Of a DNA stretch of 64,000 nt, positions 50,156 to 59,375 are shown in pieces. Both the position numbers and the translations under genes were made by a program. The notes under the pieces were generated by a model, which ran no database searches, was not told where the DNA came from, and saw nothing but the letters and a program-made list of their open reading frames with translations. This DNA is from JBCBGF01 sp038526915. Its GTDB lineage: Bacteria > Pseudomonadota > Alphaproteobacteria > Rhodobacterales > Rhodobacteraceae. The stretch is taken from positions 434,001 to 498,000 of the forward strand of contig JBCBGF010000002.1 of assembly GCA_038526915.1 (NCBI GenBank), read 5' to 3'. How positions within the stretch are numbered: position 1 is the stretch's first letter; every line of letters starts with the position of its first letter.

Positions 50156-50716
50156 TCAACCGCGCAGGCGGGTGATCACGATCTCGGCGTTCTGGTCGGC
50201 CGGGAAGACGGGATAGATCGTGTCGTGGATCACGCCGCCCTGCAGGATCAGGGTCAGACGCTTGAGAAGGGTTTTGCCGTCAGCAGAGAACGTGGGCAGG
50301 TTCAGTGCCGTGCCAAACGCCAGATCCGCGTCAGAGAGCAGCGGGAACGGCAGGTGCAGGCGGGTCGCGGCCTCGGCCTGATCCTGCGTGGATTGCGTGG
50401 ACAGGCCGTAGAGGTGGTCGACGCCAAGGTCCCGAAGCTGTGCGTAGTGATCGCGGAAGGCGCAGGATTGCGGGGTGCATCCGCGCGCGCCAGGGATCAT
50501 GTCCCAGTTATCGGGTAAGGCCACGCCGGGCGTGCTGGTCATTGGGTAGATGTAGACAACGGTGAGGCCCTCGATAGCCGACAGATCGACAGTGCCCCCG
50601 GCGGTGGCGGTCAGAGGGATGCTGGGCAGGGTCATCCCCGTCAGATGGGCGGCGGCGCCATCATCGCTGGGGGCCGGTATCTGGGTCCAGTCGACGTCTT
50701 GCAGATTGCCTGACAC
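50156..50716 (-). CDS. Peroxiredoxin with an active-site insertion
   Basis: 186 aa. BCP/PrxQ-like: VVYIYPMTSTPG is followed, instead of directly by the peroxidatic Cys, by about 15 extra residues and then GCTPQSCAFRDHYAQLRDLGVDHLYGLSTQ. The peroxidatic and nearby Cys are at about 80 and 85. The rest (LHLPFPLLSDADLAFGTALNLPTF) is standard. It reduces peroxides in the cytoplasm. It ends the run just before trpB. Confidence 0.85.
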   Translation of the reverse strand: MSGNLQDVDWTQIPAPSDDGAAAHLTGMTLPSIPLTATAGGTVDLSAIEGLTVVYIYPMTSTPGVALPDNWDMIPGARGCTPQSCAFRDHYAQLRDLGVDHLYGLSTQSTQDQAEAATRLHLPFPLLSDADLAFGTALNLPTFSADGKTLLKRLTLILQGGVIHDTIYPVFPADQNAEIVITRLRG

Positions 50717-50720
50717 CGCC

Positions 50721-52058
50721 TCAGCCCTTCGAATAGATCGCCGCCACGCGCTCCACCGCCGCCTCGGCGCTCATCTCCTCGCTCTCGCCCGTGCGGCGCG
50801 AGGTCAGTTCCACGACACCTTTCTCCAGCCCGCGCGGCCCCACGGTGATCCGCCAGGGCAGGCCGATCAGGTCCATGGTCGCGAACTTGGCCCCTGCCCG
50901 GTCTTCGCGGTCGTCGTAAAGCGGTTCCAGCCCCTTCGCGAGTAGCGCCTCATGCAGGCTGTCGCAGGCCGCGTCCGTCCCCGCATCCCCCTGCCGCAGG
51001 TTCACGATCCCGCAATGGAACGGCGTCACGCCTTCGGGCCAGATGATGCCCTTGTCGTCATGGCTAGCCTCGATGATCGCGCCCAACAGGCGGCTCACCC
51101 CGATCCCGTGGGAGCCCATATGCACCGGCACCTTGCCGCCCTGCCCGTTATCGACCAGCGCGCCGAGAGCGTCGGAATACTTGGTGCCGAAATAGAAAAT
51201 CTGCCCCACCTCGATCCCGCGCGCGGTGCGTCGGCGCTCTTCGGGGATTTCATTGAACAGAGCCTCATCATGGGTCTCATCCGTGCGGGCATAGCGCGAA
51301 GTGAACTCCTCAAGCACGGCCGCGCATTGCGCGTGATCGTCATAGTCGATCTCGCGATCCCCGAAGGTCAGGTCGGTCACCGCGCTGTCATAAAACACCT
51401 CCGACTCGCCCGTCTCCGCCAGCACCAGGAACTCATGCGTGTCATCGCCGCCAATCGGCCCGCTATCGGCGCGCATGGGGATCGCTTGCAGGCCCATCCG
51501 CTCATAGGTGCGCAGGTAGCTGACCAGATGGCGATTATAGGCGTGCAGCGCGTCTTCCTTGGTCAGGTCGAAGTTATAGCCGTCCTTCATCAGGAACTCG
51601 CGCCCGCGCATCACCCCGAACCGGGGGCGGATCTCATCGCGGAACTTCCACTGGATGTGGTAGAGTGTCAGCGGCAGGTCCTTGTAGCTCGACACGTTCG
51701 CCCGGAAGATATCGGTGATCAGCTCTTCGTTGGTGGGACCATAGAGCATATCGCGGTCGTGCCGGTCTGTGATCCGCAGCATCTCCTCGCCATAATCGTC
51801 ATACCGCCCCGACTCCCGCCAGAGATCCGCCGATTGCAGCGTCGGCATCAGCATCGGGATATGGCCTGCGCGGACCTGTTCCTCGTGCACGATGGCTTCG
51901 ATATTCCGCAGCACCTTGTAGCCCAAGGGCAGCCAAGAATAGATCCCCGCGCTCGCCTGTTTGATCATGCCCGCGCGCAGCATCAGGCGGTGGCTGACGA
52001 TCTGCGCGTCGGCGGGGGTTTCCTTGAGAACGGGCAGGAAATAACGGGAGAGGCGCAT
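50721..52058 (-). CDS. proS: Prolyl-tRNA synthetase (alphaproteobacterial short type)
   Basis: 445 aa, lacking the editing insertion seen in the long E. coli type. Class II motifs: motif 1 around LMLRAGMIKQASAGIYSWLPLG, motif 2 QWKFRDEIRPRFGVMRGREFLMKDGYNF, motif 3 GSHGIGVSRLLGAIIEASHDD. Anticodon-binding C-terminal domain present. The start is at the Met of MRLSRYFLPVLKETP. Housekeeping. Confidence 0.97.
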   Translation of the reverse strand: MRLSRYFLPVLKETPADAQIVSHRLMLRAGMIKQASAGIYSWLPLGYKVLRNIEAIVHEEQVRAGHIPMLMPTLQSADLWRESGRYDDYGEEMLRITDRHDRDMLYGPTNEELITDIFRANVSSYKDLPLTLYHIQWKFRDEIRPRFGVMRGREFLMKDGYNFDLTKEDALHAYNRHLVSYLRTYERMGLQAIPMRADSGPIGGDDTHEFLVLAETGESEVFYDSAVTDLTFGDREIDYDDHAQCAAVLEEFTSRYARTDETHDEALFNEIPEERRRTARGIEVGQIFYFGTKYSDALGALVDNGQGGKVPVHMGSHGIGVSRLLGAIIEASHDDKGIIWPEGVTPFHCGIVNLRQGDAGTDAACDSLHEALLAKGLEPLYDDREDRAGAKFATMDLIGLPWRITVGPRGLEKGVVELTSRRTGESEEMSAEAAVERVAAIYSKG

Positions 52059-52147
52059 GGGCGTTGCCTTGGATAACTGTCAGTCGCTCCGGCTTATGCC
52101 AAGGCCGGGGGGCGGGCAAGTCCGGCGGTGGGCGGAGAGCGATCATC

Positions 52148-52207
52148 TGTCAGGGATATCTTGACAGACACGCCTGCGCCCCTCACTTTGTCAGGGAAGT
52201 CTTGACA
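52148..52207. promoter_or_regulatory. Twin 19-bp near-palindromes upstream of the zinc-finger/HTH gene
   Basis: TGTCAGGGATATCTTGACA (52148-52166) and TGTCAGGGAAGTCTTGACA (52189-52207) share the pattern TGTCAnG-5-CnTGACA and are 41 bp apart. The second ends one base before the GGAG ribosome site. Both contain TTGACA. They look like twin operators for autoregulation. Confidence 0.6.
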
Positions 52208-52218
52208 CGGAGATCGCC

Positions 52219-52566
52219 ATGCTCGCCCGACTGACCAAACCCAAAACCCTGTCCTGTTCATTCTGCGGCAAAACCGCCAATCAGGTGGCGCGCCTGATCG
52301 CTGGCGCAAATGGCCATATCTGCGATGCCTGCATCGGCACCTGCAATGAGATCCTGAAGGCGACGCCCCCCGGCCGCACCGGCTGGTCTGAAATGGATGA
52401 CGCCACCCTCCTCACCGGCCTGGCCACCGCTGAGGCGACGGTTGAGGCCACGCGCGGCGTTCTGCAGGCGATGATCGAAGAGTTGCGGGCCCGCGGCACC
52501 AGCTGGGAAAGGATCGGCGCGGCGCTTGGCATATCCCGGCAAGCGGCGTGGGAGCGGTTTTCCTGA
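52219..52566 (+). CDS. ClpX-type C4 zinc finger plus HTH regulator
   Basis: 115 aa. N-terminal ClpX-like zinc-binding domain (CSFCGKTANQVARLIAGANGHICDACIGTCNEIL, four Cys plus an extra). A short helical linker (TAEATVEATRGVLQAMIEELRARG) leads into a C-terminal HTH (SWERIGAALGISRQAAWERFS). It does not contain the ClpX ATPase. Small regulators of this build are known in actinobacteria and scattered proteobacteria. It probably binds the twin operators directly upstream. Confidence 0.8.
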   Translation: MLARLTKPKTLSCSFCGKTANQVARLIAGANGHICDACIGTCNEILKATPPGRTGWSEMDDATLLTGLATAEATVEATRGVLQAMIEELRARGTSWERIGAALGISRQAAWERFS

Positions 52567-52624
52567 CGCTTGCCCTTACCCCGCCGATGCGCGATGACGG
52601 GGCTTCCAACGAGATGAGGTGACC

Positions 52625-53722
52625 ATGGCGCTGCCGGTGCGCGATCAGGTGACGTATTGGAGCATCGCGGCGGTGCTGCTGATGGGGCTGTTGTGGGTCC
52701 TTGGCGATGTGTTGCTGCCCTTTGTTCTGGGCGGCGCGATTGCCTATTGCCTCGATCCCGTGGCCGACCGGTTGGAGCGGATCGGGCTGTCGCGAATGAT
52801 CGCGACGGTGGTGATTACCGTGTTTGGCCTGTTGCTGTTTGTGCTGCTGGCGCTGCTCGTAATCCCAACACTGGTGCAGCAGGCCATCGAGCTGGTGGAT
52901 ATCGCGCCGACGCTGTTGCAGAATTTCCAGATGTTTCTGGCCGAGCGGTTCCCGTCGCTGCTGGAGCCTGAGTCCACCATGCGCAAGTCGCTTCAGGACA
53001 TCATCGACACCTTGCAGGCGCGCGGTGGGGAGTTGGTCAACACCGTCCTGTCCGGCGCGATGAGCTTTCTCAACGTGATTGTGCTGGTGGTGCTGGTGCC
53101 GGTGGTGACGTTCTATCTGCTGCTCGACTGGGACAATCTGGTGGCCCGCATCGACAGCCTGCTGCCCCGCGACCATGCCCCCACGCTGCGCCAGATCGCA
53201 TCGGATATCGACCGGACGCTGGCGTCCTTCATTCGGGGGCAAGGCACGGTCTGTGTCATCCTTGGCACGTATTACGCCGTCGCGCTGATGCTGGTGGGGC
53301 TGCAGTTCGGGCTGGTGGTTGGGTTCGTGGCGGGGCTAATCACGTTTATTCCCTATGTGGGGGCCTTGTTCGGTGGCGCGCTAGCCATCGGCCTGGCGCT
53401 CTTCCAGTTCTGGGGGGAATGGGGCTGGATCGCCGCGGTGGCGGCGATCTTCATGGCCGGTCAGTTCATCGAAGGCAATATCCTGACCCCGAACCTCGTG
53501 GGTCAGTCGGTGGGCCTGCACCCGGTGTGGCTGATCTTTGCGCTGTCGGTCTTTGGCTCGATCTTCGGCTTTGTCGGCATGCTGGTGGCGGTGCCGCTGG
53601 CCGCAATGATCGGCGTGGTCGCGCGGTTCATGATTGGGCAGTACAAGGCGGGGCTTCTCTATAACGGCGTCGCAGGCGTCCCGCCCCCGGACGACCCCGC
53701 GGATGACGACAAGACCGCCTGA
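52625..53722 (+). CDS. AI-2E family transporter (TqsA/PerM-like)
   Basis: 365 aa with about eight transmembrane helices; a GTG 6 bp upstream is an alternative start. The conserved segments LLPFVLGGAIAYCLDPVADRLER, RIDSLLPRDHAPTLRQIASDIDRTLASFIRGQ, FVAGLITFIPYVGALFGG, IEGNILTPNLVGQSVGLHPVWLIFALSVFGSIFGFVGMLVAVPLAAMIGV are all typical. Membrane permease of uncertain substrate. It precedes hda by 3 bp, a gene order frequent in Rhodobacteraceae. Confidence 0.93.
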   Translation: MALPVRDQVTYWSIAAVLLMGLLWVLGDVLLPFVLGGAIAYCLDPVADRLERIGLSRMIATVVITVFGLLLFVLLALLVIPTLVQQAIELVDIAPTLLQNFQMFLAERFPSLLEPESTMRKSLQDIIDTLQARGGELVNTVLSGAMSFLNVIVLVVLVPVVTFYLLLDWDNLVARIDSLLPRDHAPTLRQIASDIDRTLASFIRGQGTVCVILGTYYAVALMLVGLQFGLVVGFVAGLITFIPYVGALFGGALAIGLALFQFWGEWGWIAAVAAIFMAGQFIEGNILTPNLVGQSVGLHPVWLIFALSVFGSIFGFVGMLVAVPLAAMIGVVARFMIGQYKAGLLYNGVAGVPPPDDPADDDKTA

Positions 53723-53725
53723 GCC

Positions 53726-54403
53726 ATGGCCCGACAGCTGACCTTTGACCTGCCCACCCGCGCGGCGCTGGGGCGCGAAGACTTCTTTGTCTCGCCTGCG
53801 AATGCACTGGCGCTGGCGACGGTGGACGATTGGGCGCAGTGGCCCATGGGCAAGCTGGTCCTGGTAGGCCCGCATGGCGCGGGCAAGACGCACCTGGCCC
53901 ATGTCTGGGCCCAGGCGGCGGGCGCGCGGATCGTGGCGGCGGCGGAGTTGGGCGGGACCGATCTGCCTGCGCTGGCGAGTGGCGGTGCGGTGGCGGTTGA
54001 GGATGCCGATGCGGGGCCGTTTGCCGAGGACGCGCTGTTCCACCTGCATAACCTGTTGCAGCAGGCGGGAGGCGCGCTGTTGATCACGGCCACGCGTCCA
54101 CCGAAACAGTGGTCCCTCACCCTGCCCGATCTGGCCAGCCGGATGCAGGCCGCGATGACGGCCACGCTGGACCCGCCGGATGACGCGCTGTTGCAGGCCG
54201 TACTCGTCAAGTTATTTGACGACCGGCAACTGGCCGTGGGGGCGGAGGTGACCGAGTACCTCGCCAAACGCATGGAACGCAGTTTCGAGGCCGCGCAACA
54301 GATTGTTTCCGCGTTGGACGATGCGGGGCTGGCCGAGGGGCGCGCGATCACCCGGCGGCTGGCGGGCGAGGTTCTGGACAAGCTTGGCGGGGCTGACGCA
54401 TAA
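53726..54403 (+). CDS. hda: DnaA-related regulatory protein Hda
   Basis: 225 aa. DnaA-like AAA+ domain only: N-terminal clamp-type QLTFDLP motif, Walker A VGPHGAGKTHLAH, Walker B-like VAVEDAD, sensor ITATRPPKQW and the C-terminal arginine/lid helices. It lacks the DnaA DNA-binding domain, as expected for Hda/HdaA, which with the DNA clamp stimulates DnaA-ATP hydrolysis. Located between the AI-2E transporter and ppk. Confidence 0.9.
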   Translation: MARQLTFDLPTRAALGREDFFVSPANALALATVDDWAQWPMGKLVLVGPHGAGKTHLAHVWAQAAGARIVAAAELGGTDLPALASGGAVAVEDADAGPFAEDALFHLHNLLQQAGGALLITATRPPKQWSLTLPDLASRMQAAMTATLDPPDDALLQAVLVKLFDDRQLAVGAEVTEYLAKRMERSFEAAQQIVSALDDAGLAEGRAITRRLAGEVLDKLGGADA

Positions 54404-54443
54404 CTGTCATCTTAACGTTACAGAGTGACCCGATATCCCGCCC

Positions 54444-56615
54444 ATGACGATGACAGATTTCCTCAAAGCCCCGTTCCCCAAGGCCAAGACATTGGACGGC
54501 ATCGACATGTCGGTGCCCGCGCGGTTTTTCAATCGTGAGCTTAGCTGGATCGCCTTCAACTGGCGCGTGCTGGAAGAGGCATCAAATCCGCGCGTGCCTT
54601 TGTTGGAGCGGTTGCGGTTTGTGTCGATCTCGGCGGCGAACCTTGATGAGTTCTACACCGTGCGCGTGGCGGGTCTGCGCGAGTTGGCCCATGCGGGGAA
54701 TACGACGCCTGCCGCAGACGGCCTGACCCCAGCGGAGCAACTGGTGCAGATCGACGCCGAGGCCCGGCGGCTGATGACCGCGCAACAGGACGCCTGGCAG
54801 GTGATCAGCGCGGAGATGGCGCGCGAGGGCATTGCGCTTTTGACGCGGGACCAGCTGTCGGGCGCGGACAAGACGTTCCTCGACGGGGTGTTTTTGCGCC
54901 AGGTCTTCCCGATTCTGTCGCCCCTCGCCATCGACCCCGCGCACCCCTTCCCGTTCATTCCGAACGACGGATATTCCCTGGCCCTGCAGCTGCAGCGCAA
55001 GACCGACAAACGCGCCTTGCAGGCGTTGCTCCCCATCCCCCATCAGGTCGACCGATTCATCCGCCTGCCGGCCGAGCCAGGGCAGCACCGGTTTCTGCCG
55101 CTGGAAGAGCTGCTGCTTCTCCATCTCGACATGCTGTTCCCGGGCTACAAGATGAAGGGCAGCTGTTCCTTCCGCGTGCTGCGCGACAGCGATCTGGAGG
55201 TCGAGGACGAGGCTGAGGATCTGGTGCGCGAGTTCGAAGTGGCGCTGAAACGCCGCCGCCGGGGCGAGGTCGTGCGGATGCAGATCTCGGCCGGGGCCCC
55301 GACCGAGTTGCGCGATGTGGTGATGCGCGAGTTGGAGGTTGACGCGCATGAGGTGGTTGAGTTCGAGGGGCTGATCGGGATGGCCGACCTCAAGGAACTG
55401 GTCCTCGACGCGCGGCCCGACCTGTTGTGGCCGAACTTCACCCCGCGCGTACCCGAACGGGTGCAGGATTACGAGGGCGATATGTTCGCCGCGATCCGGC
55501 AGAAGGATATGCTGCTGCACCATCCTTACGAGACCTTCGACATGGTGGTGCGGTTCCTCAAACAGGCCGCGAATGATCCCAATGTGGTGGCGATCAAGCA
55601 GACGCTTTACCGGACCTCGCGGGATAGCCCCATCGTGGAAGCGCTGTGTGAGGCCGCAGAGGACGGGAAATCTGTCACGGCACTGGTGGAGTTGAAAGCG
55701 CGGTTTGACGAGGCCGCGAACATCCGCCAGTCGCGGCGGTTGGAGCGGGCGGGTGCGCATGTGGTCTATGGCTTCATCAACTACAAGACGCATGCCAAGA
55801 TCAGTACCGTTGTGCGCCGTGAAGGCGGCGAGTTGGTGACCTATACCCATTACGGCACCGGCAACTACCATCCGATCACGGCCAAGATTTACACTGACCT
55901 GTCGCTCTTTACCTGCGACCCCGCGCTGGGGCGGGATGCTACGAAGGTCTTCAACTACCTGTCGGGTTATGCCCAGCCCGAGACGTTGGAGAACCTGTCG
56001 ATCTCGCCACTGACGCTGAAAGACACGCTTCTGGACCGCATTGCCGAGGAGGCGGAATATGCGCTGGCGGGCAAGCCCGGTGAGATCTGGGCCAAGATGA
56101 ACTCGCTGGTGGAAGAGGATGTGATCGACGCGCTGTATCTGGCCAGCCAGGCGGGGGTGAAGATCAACCTCGTGATCCGGGGTATTTGCGGATTGCGGCC
56201 CGGAATCAAGGGGTTGAGCGACAATATTCGCGTGAAATCCATCGTGGGCCGGTATCTGGAGCATTCGCGGATCGTCTGTTTCGGTGGCGGCAAGGCCCTG
56301 CCCTCGGACAAGGCGCGGGTCTATATCTCGTCGGCGGACTGGATGGGGCGGAACCTCAACCGGCGGGTGGAGACGCTGGTGGAGATCACGAACCCCACGG
56401 TGAAGACCCAGATCGTGGGGCAGATCATGGCGGCGAACATGGCCGATACGGCGCAGAGCTGGCTGTTGGGGCCCGATGGCGGGTTTGACCGGCCGCAGGT
56501 GGCGGAGGGCGCGCTGTTCAACTGCCACCGGTTCTTCATGGAGACGCCGTCGCTGTCGGGCCGTGGGTCGGCGGCGAGCACGGATGCGCCGGAGTTGGCG
56601 CATGGGCGGGATTAG
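54444..56615 (+). CDS. ppk: Polyphosphate kinase 1
   Basis: 723 aa, full length. N-terminal domain ARFFNRELSWIAFNWRVLEEA, FVSISAANLDEFYTVRVAGL; catalytic core DMVVRFLKQAANDPNVVAIKQTLYRTS, ELKARFDEAANI, and the autophosphorylated His region HAKISTVVRREGG with THYGTGNYHPITAKIYTDLSLFT; C-terminal PLD-like CGLRPGIKGLSDNIRVKSIVGRYLEHSRI. Makes polyphosphate from ATP. Followed, after a repeat element, by ppx. Confidence 0.97.
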   Translation: MTMTDFLKAPFPKAKTLDGIDMSVPARFFNRELSWIAFNWRVLEEASNPRVPLLERLRFVSISAANLDEFYTVRVAGLRELAHAGNTTPAADGLTPAEQLVQIDAEARRLMTAQQDAWQVISAEMAREGIALLTRDQLSGADKTFLDGVFLRQVFPILSPLAIDPAHPFPFIPNDGYSLALQLQRKTDKRALQALLPIPHQVDRFIRLPAEPGQHRFLPLEELLLLHLDMLFPGYKMKGSCSFRVLRDSDLEVEDEAEDLVREFEVALKRRRRGEVVRMQISAGAPTELRDVVMRELEVDAHEVVEFEGLIGMADLKELVLDARPDLLWPNFTPRVPERVQDYEGDMFAAIRQKDMLLHHPYETFDMVVRFLKQAANDPNVVAIKQTLYRTSRDSPIVEALCEAAEDGKSVTALVELKARFDEAANIRQSRRLERAGAHVVYGFINYKTHAKISTVVRREGGELVTYTHYGTGNYHPITAKIYTDLSLFTCDPALGRDATKVFNYLSGYAQPETLENLSISPLTLKDTLLDRIAEEAEYALAGKPGEIWAKMNSLVEEDVIDALYLASQAGVKINLVIRGICGLRPGIKGLSDNIRVKSIVGRYLEHSRIVCFGGGKALPSDKARVYISSADWMGRNLNRRVETLVEITNPTVKTQIVGQIMAANMADTAQSWLLGPDGGFDRPQVAEGALFNCHRFFMETPSLSGRGSAASTDAPELAHGRD

Positions 56616-56635
56616 ACGGCGTATCGCAAAGCGTT

Positions 56636-56721
56636 GAGGGCAGCGCCCGACCGCGGGTGGGGGCATAGCCCCCGCCCTGGGGGGCGGTCGGGGGCTGCCC
56701 GGTGGTTCCCACCGGGCGAGG
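56636..56721. repeat. GC-rich palindromic repeat, copy C
   Basis: A 54-base core (56648-56701) identical to copy A at 36370-36423 and outer parts shared with copy B. It folds into nested hairpins (CGACCG/CGGTCG, GGGGGCATAGCCCCC, GGTGGTTCCCACC). It lies between ppk and ppx, so it may trim or stabilise their mRNA. Confidence 0.85.
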
Positions 56722-56819
56722 CTTCAGATCCAGCGTCGAGATAAACTACACCATTCTTTTTCCTTTGACGCCACGCACCCGGCCCGCCATGGTCCGCGCG
56801 GGGAGATACGGGGAAAGAC

Positions 56820-58367
56820 ATGGACGGCGGTCAGACCGACAGCACCGATGACAGCGGGCCGTTCGGGCGCCCGCTCTTTGCCGATCCGTCCGCCCGCGCG
56901 CTGTCGCGCGTGGGGGTGGTCGATGTCGGCTCGAACTCGGTGCGTCTGGTGGTGTTTGACGGTGCCGCCCGCAGCCCCGCCTATTTCTTCAACGAAAAGA
57001 TTATGTGCGGCTTGGGCGCCGGGCTGGCCGAAACCGGGCACCTGAACCCCGAAGGCAAGGTCCGCGCGCGGGCTGCGATCAAGCGCTTTCAGCATCTGGC
57101 CGAAGGCATGGGTGCGACGCCGCTCACCGCCGTGGCCACGGCCGCGATGCGCGAGGCCTCTGACGGGCCGGCGTTCCGCGAGGAGATCCTGCGGGAGACC
57201 GGCCTGAACCTTTGGGTGATCGATGGCGATGAAGAGGCGCGGCTTTCGGCGCAAGGGGTGCTCTTGGGCTGGCCCGGGGCCTATGGCCTTGTGTGCGACA
57301 TCGGCGGGTCGTCGATGGAACTGGCCGAACTGCGCGAGGGGCGCGTGGGCAAGCGGCTGAGCTCGCGCCTGGGCCCCCTGCGGCTCAAGGACATCCCCGG
57401 CGGCAAGAAGGGCCTGCGCCACCATATCCGCGACACGCTGGAAGAGATGCACGCCAAGCTCGGCCCCCAGCCCGACCGGCTGTTTCTGGTGGGCGGGTCG
57501 TGGCGTGCGATTGCGCGGATCGATATGGCGCGGCGCGACTATCCGCTGGCGGTGCTGCACGAATACCGGATGAGCCGGAAATCGGTAATGGAGACGGTGG
57601 ACTATATCGCCAAAGCCGATCTGGGTGAGCTGCGGGTGCGTACGGGGCTCGGCGAGGCGCGGATGGCGCTGGTGCCGCTCGCCAGCCAGGTTCTGACCCA
57701 GCTCGTGCGCACCTTCCGCCCACGCGACATCGCGGTGTCTAGCTATGGGATCCGCGAAGGGATGCTGTTCGAACAAATGCCCCAGCACCTGCGCGACCGC
57801 GATCCGTTGATTGAGGCCTGCCGGTTCTCAGAGGCTAAGGACGCGCGCATGCCCGGGTTCGGCATGCATCTGTTTGACTTCATCAGCCCGCTGTTCCGCA
57901 ACGTGCGGCCTGAGAAAATGCGGATCATCCAGGCCGCTTGTCTGCTTCATGACGTGAGCTGGCGCGCGCATCCCGACTACCGGCACGAGGTCTGTTTTGA
58001 CAACGCGACGCGGGCGAACCTGGGCGGGCTCACGCATCCCGAACGGGTGTTTATCGGGGTGGCCCTGCTCCATCGCTACAAAAACAGCCGCGCGGGATCG
58101 CGGTTTGCGCCGCTGTTTGAGTTGTTGACCGAGGCGCAACTGGCCGAGGCCGAGGTGCTGGGCAAGGCGATGCGCTTTGGGGCGATGTTCTCGGTCGATA
58201 CGCCGGAACGGATGGGCGCGTTGAAATGGCAGCCCAAGAAGCGCGTGCTGGAGATGCATCTGGCGCTGGGGGCTGAGGATCTGTTTGGGGAGGTCGCTGC
58301 CGCGCGGTTCCAATCGCTAGCGGCCTCGCTGAGCGCTGAGCCGGTGATCGTGCGGCCAAAGGGGTGA
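56820..58367 (+). CDS. ppx: Exopolyphosphatase/GppA-type phosphatase
   Basis: 515 aa. ASKHA-type fold: VVDVGSNSVRLVVFDG, TAVATAAMREASDGPAFREEI, VIDGDEEARLSAQGVLLG, VCDIGGSSMELAEL with the catalytic Glu. The C-terminal about 200 residues (RIIQAACLLHDVSWRAHPDYRHEVCFDNATRA) contain an HD-like helical domain. Degrades polyphosphate or pppGpp. Its position after ppk supports Ppx. Confidence 0.93.
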   Translation: MDGGQTDSTDDSGPFGRPLFADPSARALSRVGVVDVGSNSVRLVVFDGAARSPAYFFNEKIMCGLGAGLAETGHLNPEGKVRARAAIKRFQHLAEGMGATPLTAVATAAMREASDGPAFREEILRETGLNLWVIDGDEEARLSAQGVLLGWPGAYGLVCDIGGSSMELAELREGRVGKRLSSRLGPLRLKDIPGGKKGLRHHIRDTLEEMHAKLGPQPDRLFLVGGSWRAIARIDMARRDYPLAVLHEYRMSRKSVMETVDYIAKADLGELRVRTGLGEARMALVPLASQVLTQLVRTFRPRDIAVSSYGIREGMLFEQMPQHLRDRDPLIEACRFSEAKDARMPGFGMHLFDFISPLFRNVRPEKMRIIQAACLLHDVSWRAHPDYRHEVCFDNATRANLGGLTHPERVFIGVALLHRYKNSRAGSRFAPLFELLTEAQLAEAEVLGKAMRFGAMFSVDTPERMGALKWQPKKRVLEMHLALGAEDLFGEVAAARFQSLAASLSAEPVIVRPKG

Positions 58368-58377
58368 CCGGCAGCAC

Positions 58378-59262
58378 TTAGCCCGCGATCGCCTGCCCCA
58401 TCGCGCGACCGGACTGGAACGCATCCTGGGCCGAGGTGCCCAATGCCCAGTCGCCGCCAAACAGCAAACGCCCGCCCTGGGCCTTTAGAAACGGGACGCC
58501 AAGCGGCACCTGCGTGCGGGCATAGCGCCAGCGGTGCACTGCCACGTGGCGCGTCAGGGGCAGCGGGGCCAGGAGGCTGGAGAGCTGGGCCGCGATCTCA
58601 TCGCGGGGGCGTTCGAGGTTGTCGCGGCTCCACTCTTGGCTGGCATGCGCCACCCAGGTGCAGGGGTCCGAGGGGCGGCCCGGTTTAGCGCTGTTGTGGA
58701 TCAGCGTCTCGATCGGTGCGGGGGGCGTCGCGGGCGGGGTGACGATCTCTTGAAACACCATCAACAGCGTCCAGACCGGCGCCATCACGACGCCCGCCAG
58801 CGCCTGATCGGCGGCGGGTAGATCGCGCGTCAGCCGGCGGGCCTGGGCGGCGGGAATGGTGGAGATCACATGGCTGAACGGACCATGACCCCGCCCCGCC
58901 TGGTCGATCAGGGTCAGGCGCGATCCGGTATCGGCGAGGCCCATGATCTCTGTCCCCGTCTCGACCTCCAGCCCGTCGGCCATGGTCTTGACCAGGCCCG
59001 ACATGCCCGGCTGGCCGACAAAGCCCCAGGTGGGATCCTGCACTCCACCGGCCCCGGCCAGCGCCGCGGCAAAGGCCGGATCGTCCGCATGAACGCCCGG
59101 TGCCCCGTGATCGAGCGCAAAGCCCGGGCCACGCCGCGTGGCAAGCCGCCCGCCCAAACCGCGGCTTTTGTCGAAGATGCGCACAGACCATCCCGCCGCC
59201 GCCACCGTGCGCGCCGCCGTGATCCCGGCCATGCCGGCCCCGATGATTGCAATATCGTCCAT
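58378..59262 (-). CDS. FAD-dependent oxidoreductase (amine-oxidase-like)
   Basis: 294 aa. Rossmann start DIAIIGAGMAGITAARTVAAAGWSVRIFDKSRGLGGRLATRR is a classic FAD-binding GxGxxG with the downstream GG-Arg motif; the C-terminus RLLFGGDWALGTSAQDAFQSGRAMGQAI is the second FAD contact. Resembles the RenA/NAD(P)-binding renalase-like group. Soluble. It converges on ppx (10-bp gap). Confidence 0.9.
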   Translation of the reverse strand: MDDIAIIGAGMAGITAARTVAAAGWSVRIFDKSRGLGGRLATRRGPGFALDHGAPGVHADDPAFAAALAGAGGVQDPTWGFVGQPGMSGLVKTMADGLEVETGTEIMGLADTGSRLTLIDQAGRGHGPFSHVISTIPAAQARRLTRDLPAADQALAGVVMAPVWTLLMVFQEIVTPPATPPAPIETLIHNSAKPGRPSDPCTWVAHASQEWSRDNLERPRDEIAAQLSSLLAPLPLTRHVAVHRWRYARTQVPLGVPFLKAQGGRLLFGGDWALGTSAQDAFQSGRAMGQAIAG

Positions 59263-59375
59263 CTCGTCGCGGTTTTCGCCTCGTTACCAGGCATATAGGG
59301 CAATGCTGCAGCGCGGCGAGGCGGTTCCGCGACGTTTTGCTCGCACCCGCGCGCGGCCGCGCCTACATAGAGGCT

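Noticed and set aside
54582..56666. A 694-codon open frame antisense to ppk
   Set aside because: High-GC third positions in ppk create open antisense frames; no domain, no ribosome site.
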